From assembly GCA_948629335.1 (NCBI GenBank), contig CAPHZB010000001.1, forward strand, positions 1-59,027: a stretch of DNA of 59,027 bases, read 5' to 3'. A program made the position numbers and the translations under genes. The notes below the pieces were generated by a model. The model saw nothing but the letters and a program-made list of their open reading frames with translations, did no database searches and was not told the origin of the DNA. This document shows, in pieces, positions 53,427-59,027 of this stretch. The stretch's first letter is position 1, and each line of letters starts with the position of its first letter. Origin of the DNA: an uncultured Bacilli bacterium. GTDB lineage: Bacteria; Bacillota_I; Bacilli_A; RF39; UBA660.

Positions 53427-53969
53427 ATGTTATGCTATACTGACGAAATTATTTGTAATAAGAATGGTGTGCCATGTAGGGTTTTGGATATATCAAAATT
53501 AGATTTTTCTAAAGCCTGTGTTGGTAGAAGAAAAGAGGTAACTGTATTAAAGGCAAAGGGCAACGAAAAGATAGAAACATGTAACTCAGCAGGTCTTATA
53601 GAATCAACATATATTGCAAACTATGGGGATGCGATTTTTATTAACAATGAAAGGGATATTTATGTACCAAGAGATTTATTAGGGAATGCTTGGAAATTTG
53701 ATTGTATTGAAAGTTATGGATATAAGATTGTATCTAATATATTTTCCTATAATGGAAGTGATGCAATTAAAGTAAAAGGAATCAAGTTGTCGAAGTTATT
53801 ACCTGAAATAATTGCTTGTCCTACTTGTATAAAAGATGCTTGGGGATATGGTGAACATCAATTTTTATTTGAAGGAGCTACATTAAAAATGGATATAGAA
53901 AGTGGTAGAATTACTGGTATTGATAAAAGTGCTTTTTTTGATACATGGGAGATAATTGAAGATAAATAA
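53427..53969 (+). CDS. Uncharacterised 180-aa protein
   Basis: GAGGTGACGG precedes the ATG. The product is a soluble beta-rich protein with many Cys (IICNKNGVPCRVLD, KIETCNSAG, EIIACPTCIKDAWGYGEHQF). The CPTC pair may bind metal. I do not know the family. The surrounding genes are broken, but this frame is intact. Confidence 0.6.
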   Translation: MLCYTDEIICNKNGVPCRVLDISKLDFSKACVGRRKEVTVLKAKGNEKIETCNSAGLIESTYIANYGDAIFINNERDIYVPRDLLGNAWKFDCIESYGYKIVSNIFSYNGSDAIKVKGIKLSKLLPEIIACPTCIKDAWGYGEHQFLFEGATLKMDIESGRITGIDKSAFFDTWEIIEDK

Positions 53970-53983
53970 AAAATATAAATTCC

Positions 53984-54283
53984 TTGTGGGGAAAACCTTA
54001 TGAAGATAAAAGTGGAAAACAATATTTACCCATGTGTGGACAACCAATTTTAATTTATACTGCTACCAAGGAAGAAATGAAAGGCATTTTTAATAAGGCA
54101 GTAAATCGAGATATTAGTTTAAGCGTTTATAATGAAGAAATGTTTAATACGAACAATGATGTTGATAATCGTGCCTGTATAAAGAGATACAATACAGATG
54201 AATTAGAACTTGTTGGTTTGGGTTTATGTGGCAAAAAAAACCATGTAGACAAAACTTTACATGGTTATAAGTTACATCCTTAA
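53984..54283 (+). pseudogene. DUF2000-like protein, N-terminally truncated
   Basis: About 95 residues match the C-terminal two thirds of DUF2000 proteins: GKPYEDKSGKQYLPMCGQPI, LSVYNEEMFNTNNDVDNRAC, ELVGLGLCGKKNHVDKTLHG and KLHP at the end. The usual first 40 residues (with the N-terminal strand and helix) are missing, and the only start is TTG with no clear site. It seems cut at a junction around 53975. Confidence 0.7.
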
Positions 54284-54391
54284 TTTAATTAAACATTCAA
54301 AGATATCGAATTTGTTAAAACTTGTCATTGTAGGATTGTTAAACTGTAATTTACAGAAGATAATCCTTTTTCTTTTATTATGATAAGGTAA

Positions 54392-54766
54392 TTATAGCAA
54401 AGTAATGATAGAATTAATAATAATTTTTTCTGATTGCATATGAAATTCTATTCTAAAACACTTTTCATTAATTCTTGTTATGTTGCATTCATATTTATCA
54501 TCTATTGCTGAAATCCATCCTCTTTCATCTGCATATAAAATATCACTTATATATTCTTTTACATTAGTTTTTATATTTACTTTCATTTGTTTAAACATCT
54601 CATCTGAAAATGTAAATTCTAGTGCTATAGATCTGTTATTTTCGATATTAAATGAAATAAACGGAGATATACCAGTTCTTCTTTTTCCATGTGAAGTAAC
54701 TGAAAAATTTCCCCATGTTATTTCAACACCGAAATCATCATATTTTTCATCATTAATTATTATCAA
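54392..54766 (-). CDS. Uncharacterised 124-aa protein
   Basis: Soluble, beta-rich, with two Trp-containing strands (FGVEITWGNFSVTSHGKRRT, YADERGWISAIDDKYEC). AAGGTGAATTTATTTTG precedes the start. Not recognised. The intact frame and a ribosome site suggest a real gene, perhaps a small partner or immunity-type protein of the neighbouring accessory genes. Confidence 0.55.
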   Translation of the reverse strand: MIIINDEKYDDFGVEITWGNFSVTSHGKRRTGISPFISFNIENNRSIALEFTFSDEMFKQMKVNIKTNVKEYISDILYADERGWISAIDDKYECNITRINEKCFRIEFHMQSEKIIINSIITLL

Positions 54767-54880
54767 AATAAATTCACCTTCATTTTCTTTAAAAAGCTAT
54801 TATTAGGGAATAATAATTTATTGTTTTACATTCTTAGTAAAATTGTAGATAAATTTTTCTAAACACTATAGAATTAGAAT

Positions 54881-55342
54881 CTATAAATGTTTACTATTTT
54901 GATTAATTATATAGTATTCTTTAAAATCAGAAAATTTAATTTTTATTCTGTCTATTGGTGTTATGTTTCTGTGACATTTATATTGTATTGAATTTCCATT
55001 ATGTTTAAAGTCTTGTTCAAATGGAAAAACATAAATATAGCCTTCTAAGTTATCATCTATATTTACATTTTCTATTACAATATTTATTTCGCCAGTCCTA
55101 GCATTACCACCTATTTGGAAATCCCACGGTAAATCATCACTCATCTGTTTTATTTTGTCTTTAAAAGCATATGCAGATGCAACTAAATAAGATGATGTCA
55201 AAAAAACCGCATAATCCTCATTTTCTAGATTATGGTTAGAGTCAGTTGCCTGTCTTTGCTCTATTTCTTCTAATAATTTAGGACTTCCATGAAATAAATA
55301 CGTAGGATTATTTAAATTATTGCTCATATATTTTTCTATCAT
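54881..55342 (-). CDS. Uncharacterised 153-aa protein, ADP-ribosyltransferase-like features
   Basis: Start ATG 55342 with GGGAGGT 6-8 bases before. Near the N terminus is TYLFHGSPKLLEEIEQRQAT, then DYAVFLTSSYLVASAYAFKD, and a C-terminal strand with YKCHRNITPIDRIKI. The LFHGS plus FLTSS spacing resembles ADP-ribosyl- or 2'-phosphotransferase folds. I cannot confirm a catalytic Glu. It could be a toxin-like or RNA-modifying protein; confidence in function is low. Confidence 0.6.
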   Translation of the reverse strand: MIEKYMSNNLNNPTYLFHGSPKLLEEIEQRQATDSNHNLENEDYAVFLTSSYLVASAYAFKDKIKQMSDDLPWDFQIGGNARTGEINIVIENVNIDDNLEGYIYVFPFEQDFKHNGNSIQYKCHRNITPIDRIKIKFSDFKEYYIINQNSKHL

Positions 55343-55477
55343 TTGTTTACCTCCCATTCAATAAACTATCTCGAGGCAGTTTATTTATAGATCCCGTATA
55401 AATCACCTTTATACTTGTATATTGTTTTGACAATATACAAGTATGTTTATTAAATTGATAAGATATAGTAGAATCCG

Positions 55478-55506
55478 TTGAATTATAATAAACATTTTAG
55501 TATAAT
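55478..55506 (+). promoter_or_regulatory. Promoter of toxin-like peptide 2
   Basis: -35 TTGAAT (55478-55483), 17-bp spacer, perfect -10 TATAAT (55501-55506), 65 bp ahead of the peptide start. Confidence 0.7.
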
Positions 55507-55571
55507 CTTTTTAGGGAATATCTGTTGTTGAGTGTCTACCAAGTCTCTAATAAAGAGGAGGGTAGATATTG

Positions 55572-55664
55572 ATGAAAACTAAGCCCTTTATTATAAAAGT
55601 TCTAAAGCTCATTGCTATCATTTTGTTACTTTCTACCTTACTGGTGTTAGCAATAAAAAAATAG
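55572..55664 (+). CDS. 30-aa hydrophobic peptide, candidate type I toxin (copy 2)
   Basis: MKTKPFIIKV, a hydrophobic helix (LKLIAIILLLSTLLVLAI) and KK. GAGGAGGG lies 9 bases before the ATG. It matches copy 1 (39478) in length, design and the conserved opposing promoter downstream, but not in residue sequence. Such peptides depolarise the membrane when not held off by antisense RNA. Confidence 0.6.
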   Translation: MKTKPFIIKVLKLIAIILLLSTLLVLAIKK

Positions 55665-55785
55665 ACACGCTTCAGCATTGATAGAGTGTCAATCCTATTA
55701 AATTAGAGGCGACATTCACTTGCAAAATCAAATGTATCCTTTTTTATTTTATGTAAGTTTCCTTGACATATTCATAGTAACATAA
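55665..55785 (-). ncRNA. Candidate antisense RNA (antitoxin) of toxin locus 2
   Basis: On the minus strand -10 TAAAAT (55746-55751) with TGAATA 17 bp before (55769-55774), in the same alignment as locus 1. Transcription would run into the hairpin GACACTCTATC / GAAGCGTGTC-like structure and T-run near the end of the peptide gene, giving an RNA of about 80-100 nt overlapping the mRNA tail. Confidence 0.5.
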
Positions 55786-55810
55786 AAACGGCTTTTTGAC
55801 AAGCCGTTTT
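55785..55810 (-). terminator. Terminator of tRNA-Arg
   Basis: Perfect 10-bp stem AAAACGGCTT / AAGCCGTTTT, T-run on the minus strand, 38 bp beyond the tRNA. It may also end plus-strand transcripts. Confidence 0.75.
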
Positions 55811-55847
55811 CTATTACTGCTCGAAAAGTTCGAGTTTTCTATCAATC

Positions 55848-55924
<77 letters not shown>

Positions 55925-55970
55925 ATTGTGTTCCTTCTAGAACACAATTATTATATCTTATTTAAAATAC

Positions 55971-56921
55971 TTATTCAAGAGTTTTTATGACACTTTTGTA
56001 AATTTCCGCATCTCCTAATTGAAAAACAACTTCTTTGACGTTATAATTATCACGAACAGATAAGCTAATCGAATAAATAACTTCTTCTAAAATATTTCGG
56101 GTATCCATATCACTAAAAATATATTCATTAAATACTAGAAATAATGTATCTACTTCTTCTTGTGTAGCTAGTAACTTTGTATTACTATTTAAGAAACTCA
56201 TCAAATTAGTGGATGTTAGGGGACTACTGGATAATTGTTCTATAATAATCTTTATTTTCTCACGAGAATCATTCATATATTTTGTTACAGGAACATAATA
56301 ATAGTCTTCATTATATTTACTGACATAATAAATAGTAACTGGATTGATTTCTTTGTAACTATCTAGCATATATTCTTTATTGATTCCGTAACTTCGATCT
56401 AAAGTAGCAGGCAGATTTTTTTTGCTATGTGGTAATTTTGTTAAGATTTCATCTTGTACATAGAGAATAATTTTATCTACTCCTTCAATTTCCGTTAATG
56501 TATATACAATAGCCTCAATCATTTTCTCTTCTTCTTTTTCAGAAACATTCAATATCTCTTTTGAAAAATTGACCTTTAAAACAGAATCTTTATAATCAAT
56601 ACCTATAATTTTTGTATCACTAGGAATCATATTTTTAAAACCACTTGGTAATTTTGTTTCACTTTCTCCTTCTTTAATTAGAAGTTCTAATAACTCTTTT
56701 GCCTTTCCTTTCATGTCCTTCTCTTCTTCTACTTTAATTTTTGTTCGAGCTACCATTTGGTATTGGTCAATCAAATAAATGACTTCTTCATGATAATTAG
56801 ATATATATTTTAAACTTTGCACATATTTATATTCATCATCGGGCAATATATTCATTAAGAGACAAGAAAACAAAACAGCAGTTGTCATAATAATTTTTCT
56901 AAAAACTCTTCTCTTTAGCAT
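55971..56921 (-). CDS. gerM: GerMN-domain spore germination/sporulation protein GerM
   Basis: 316 aa. An N-terminal helix near 8-26 (IIMTTAVLFSCLLMNILPDD), possibly lipidated at the Cys, precedes two GerMN repeats. The first (about 100-165) has IGIDYKDSVLKVNFSKEILN and EAIVYTLTEIEGVDKI; the second (about 230-310) has LFLVFNEYIFSDMDTR and EEVIYSISLSVRDNYNVKEV. GerM helps in mother-cell engulfment and germination. Part of a minus-strand group of sporulation genes, 51 bp after gerE. Confidence 0.88.
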   Translation of the reverse strand: MLKRRVFRKIIMTTAVLFSCLLMNILPDDEYKYVQSLKYISNYHEEVIYLIDQYQMVARTKIKVEEEKDMKGKAKELLELLIKEGESETKLPSGFKNMIPSDTKIIGIDYKDSVLKVNFSKEILNVSEKEEEKMIEAIVYTLTEIEGVDKIILYVQDEILTKLPHSKKNLPATLDRSYGINKEYMLDSYKEINPVTIYYVSKYNEDYYYVPVTKYMNDSREKIKIIIEQLSSSPLTSTNLMSFLNSNTKLLATQEEVDTLFLVFNEYIFSDMDTRNILEEVIYSISLSVRDNYNVKEVVFQLGDAEIYKSVIKTLE

Positions 56922-56971
56922 AAAACACCTCTAGTTAAGTATATGAAAAAAACCGCTTGACATGCGATTTT

Positions 56972-57223
56972 CTAAAAAGAAAGTTCACCAAGTTTTAAAA
57001 GTTCTACAACAGCGCTTGCTCTTCCTTTTACACCAAGTTTCTGCATAGCATTTGAAATATGGTTTCGTACTGTTTTTTCACTAATATTTAAATGCATAGC
57101 AATATCTTTTGTAGTTTTGTTTAGAATTAATAATTCAAATACCTCTTTTTCCCTTTTGGTAAGTATACTTTTATTCAAGATTTTTCCCTCACTTCCTAAG
57201 TTGGGTGGTTTATATTCATTCAT
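56972..57223 (-). CDS. gerE: Late sporulation transcription regulator GerE
   Basis: 83 aa, almost entirely a LuxR-type HTH: ILTKREKEVFELLILNKTTK, DIAMHLNISEKTVRNHISNA and MQKLGVKGRASAVVELLKLG. This small size without a receiver domain is the mark of GerE, which acts with sigma-K in the mother cell on coat genes. The location between spoIIIAH and gerM supports it. Confidence 0.9.
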   Translation of the reverse strand: MNEYKPPNLGSEGKILNKSILTKREKEVFELLILNKTTKDIAMHLNISEKTVRNHISNAMQKLGVKGRASAVVELLKLGELSF

Positions 57224-57316
57224 ATTATTTTATGAAGAATAGAAATATCAGTGAATAAATTAGCCCATAACAATTACGAAAATTGTGATTTTAAAAATAT
57301 GTTGTTAAAAAAGAAA

Positions 57317-57332
57317 AAAGGCATTAGCCTTT
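57317..57332 (-). terminator. Terminator of spoIIIAH
   Basis: Stem AAAGGC / GCCTTT overlapping the stop codon, with TTTTTTC on the minus strand. Confidence 0.7.
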
Positions 57333-57815
57333 AAACTGTACAGTTATATACATTTTCTCTTCAAATTCACCTTGTAGTAAACGCATAATAGAATTTGCTA
57401 AAGATGTATTATGTTCACTAGAATCGACAATAACTTTAATTTGATCTTCTTTGATTTTAATAAATGCTTTAATTTTTAACTGTTCTTCTACTAATTTCTC
57501 TAATTCTGTTTCTTTTGCTTTATTGATATTTAATTCTTTCATTTTATCAAAGGCTTGGTTTTTATCCTCTGCACTTTTCGTTACATCATTTAGAATTAAT
57601 TTTAAAGCATCTAACTCTTTCATTAAATCTTCATCTGCTTGCACACGAAGGGCCTGTAAGACTTCACTTTTCTCTACATCTACAGTCTTATTTTCTGGCT
57701 CACTAGATATACCACTTGTTAAAAGAAGTTCTGATGGCATCGTAATATAGTACACACTTAATACTAGAATTAAACTAAATAAAGTAAGAAACCATAAATT
57801 TTTTTTATTAATCAC
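57324..57815 (-). CDS. spoIIIAH: Stage III sporulation protein AH-like (SpoIIIAH)
   Basis: 163 aa. N-terminal helix (residues 6-26, LWFLTLFSLILVLSVYYIT), a linker with helical heptads (ALRVQADEDLMKELDALKLI), and a YscJ/FliF-like end, LVEEQLKIKAFIKIKEDQIK then VIVDSSEHNTSLANSIMRLL. SpoIIIAH sits in the mother-cell membrane and binds SpoIIQ to make the feeding channel. The other spoIIIA genes are not next to it. It starts after AGGAGGGA. Confidence 0.88.
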   Translation of the reverse strand: MINKKNLWFLTLFSLILVLSVYYITMPSELLLTSGISSEPENKTVDVEKSEVLQALRVQADEDLMKELDALKLILNDVTKSAEDKNQAFDKMKELNINKAKETELEKLVEEQLKIKAFIKIKEDQIKVIVDSSEHNTSLANSIMRLLQGEFEEKMYITVQFKG

Positions 57816-57914
57816 TCTTAATCCCTCCTGGTCTTCTCTATTTAAAAATATGCATGAGGGTTTTATTTATTCCTATATTTGAAAATAGGAAAAATAATTA
57901 GAATAAAAAAGAAA

Positions 57915-58922
57915 CTATATTTTTTGTATCGTTTCTATATAAGCGTAGGGTTCATCTTGGTATTGTTCTAGAAGAATATAGTCTTGCATAGCTTTTTTAG
58001 ATAATTCTGTAATTCTTTTTTCTTTGTCTATTGTTTTTACAAGAGGAATTACATTTCTTCTCTTTGTAGTAAAAGAAATAGAGAATCCAACCGGTTTTTG
58101 TTTACACCCAATCACTTCTGTTGCTTTTTGAAAATTTAAAAAGGATGGTATATGTGAGGACAAAATAAAGACAATTTCCTTTTCTGTTTTTGTATATAAA
58201 TCATCAATGGTTATCCATCCATTTTTAGAAGCTTTTCTTACCACTTCAGCAATATATTTCATTACATATTTATCTTTATTTCCTTGAAGTTCTTTCGCAT
58301 ATATCTGTACCATAGATACAAATTTCAAAGCAATGCTGGCAGTTTTAAAGCCAAGTTCTTTTCTTCCTTCTTCGTTTGTTAAAATAGTTAAATCATTGTA
58401 TACTTCTTTGATTTCTTCTAATGAATGGGTGTGAAGCCAAATATAACAAGTATGAAGGACTCCATCTAAACGGTCTGTACATAATTTAGGAGATTTATTT
58501 TCTAAAATAGGATAGTTAGATAAGTCTTTTAAGGAGTCGAGCGTTATATTGTCTTTTTCTAGGCATTTTAAAAGTTCGTCATCTTGTTTTATAATTTCTA
58601 TTATATCTTTTTCTGAAGATTCTTGTTTTAGAAAATCACCGAATACATAATCGATACAGTGGGCAAAACAGGGAGTTCCGACATCATGAAGTAGGGCAGC
58701 AATTGTTTCTTCTTTGTTATGTGTAAAATGCCAAGTCATGTGAGCCACTACTAAACTATGATCAAAACGTGTATAGAAAAAGAGAGGACTATATAGTTTT
58801 GTATAGTCACAACCACAAAACTGTGTAACGTATTTTATACGAGTTAATGTTTTTGTTTTTAAGTATTTATCTAAAAAGGTAGGGTACTCTTTATCTTGAA
58901 ATAAAGTAAGATATTCTTGCAT
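57915..58922 (-). CDS. HD-domain phosphohydrolase (dNTPase/SpoT-like group)
   Basis: 335 aa. Metal ligands: FDHSLVVAHMTWHF, AALLHDVGTPCFAHCIDYVF and LCTDRLDGVLH. This spacing matches large HD hydrolases such as YdhJ/dGTPase-like proteins rather than small ones. A C-terminal helical domain of unknown role follows. It is the first gene on the minus strand before the terminal repeat, so its promoter lies within the last 100 bp. Confidence 0.85.
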   Translation of the reverse strand: MQEYLTLFQDKEYPTFLDKYLKTKTLTRIKYVTQFCGCDYTKLYSPLFFYTRFDHSLVVAHMTWHFTHNKEETIAALLHDVGTPCFAHCIDYVFGDFLKQESSEKDIIEIIKQDDELLKCLEKDNITLDSLKDLSNYPILENKSPKLCTDRLDGVLHTCYIWLHTHSLEEIKEVYNDLTILTNEEGRKELGFKTASIALKFVSMVQIYAKELQGNKDKYVMKYIAEVVRKASKNGWITIDDLYTKTEKEIVFILSSHIPSFLNFQKATEVIGCKQKPVGFSISFTTKRRNVIPLVKTIDKEKRITELSKKAMQDYILLEQYQDEPYAYIETIQKI

Positions 58923-58972
58923 ATTCTTTCCTTCTTTCTAATAATTTGGTCTTATTTATCATGATGGTATTG

Positions 58973-59027
58973 TTTGGCCTTTCGCTATTTAGTGTGGGTA
59001 AGTGTCAAATAAAACTGGGTAAATCGA
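58973..59027. repeat. Right copy of the 55-bp terminal inverted repeat
   Basis: Exact reverse complement of bases 1-55. The preceding base pairs (GTATTG here, AAAACT on the reverse complement of the left side) no longer match, so the repeat is exactly 55 bp as seen. Confidence 0.85.

Overview
This window is about 59 kb of very AT-rich Bacillota DNA. It probably comes from an uncultured, spore-forming member of the Bacilli/Erysipelotrichia side of the phylum. Bacilli-type DnaB and DnaI helicase-loading genes, the rimP-nusA-ylxR-infB-rbfA operon order, a Thr T-box ahead of thrS, and sporulation genes (spoIIIAH, gerE, a GerMN-domain gerM, a YjcZ-type small protein, a dacF-like carboxypeptidase) point there. 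UGA is a normal stop codon, as shown by ATGA stop/start overlaps such as dnaB/dnaI.

Region 1 (1-18.4 kb) is an ABC transporter operon (SsuA/THI5-like binding protein, ATPase, permease, minus strand) broken twice by serine-recombinase elements. One element, with its recombinase at 543-1928, cuts off the 3' end of the permease gene and runs out of the window. The second is complete, about 14.06 kb (2908-16975). It splits the ATPase gene inside its LSGGMRQRV signature motif, and joining the two halves restores an intact reading frame. Its inner ends form the two arms of a dyad-symmetric attP. It carries its own serine recombinase, two tiny ORFs, a BRO-N protein, a decayed MobV relaxase, and a compact defence operon: XRE regulator, 122-aa unknown protein, type III Mod and Res, and a GajA/GajB (Gabija-type) pair.

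Region 2 (18.4-38.5 kb) is mainly core genome: the rimP-nusA-ylxR-infB-rbfA operon, a CPBP protease, regulators, a long coiled-coil protein, dacF-like, peptide deformylase, three zinc-ribbon membrane proteins, dCMP deaminase, a DUF2779 nuclease-like protein, a YjcZ-like peptide and an FtsW/RodA/SpoVE protein.

Region 3 (38.5-42.6 kb) is accessory. It holds an HD hydrolase, a probable type I toxin-antitoxin locus, and a 1.65-kb cassette (GNAT plus AlaX) inserted precisely in an XRE regulator gene. The cassette has attP-like inverted arms but no recombinase.

Region 4 (42.8-51.4 kb) is core again: dnaB, dnaI, a large protein with a degenerate RNB-like region, T-box and thrS, a metallophosphoesterase, and tRNA-Ala. 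Region 5 (51.3-55.9 kb), between tRNA-Ala and tRNA-Arg, is an accessory hotspot full of broken genes, with a second copy of the toxin-antitoxin type. Region 6 (55.9-58.9 kb) is a minus-strand sporulation group plus an HD hydrolase. The window begins and ends with the same 55 bp in inverted orientation, which looks like the end of a dispersed repeat at which the assembly stopped.
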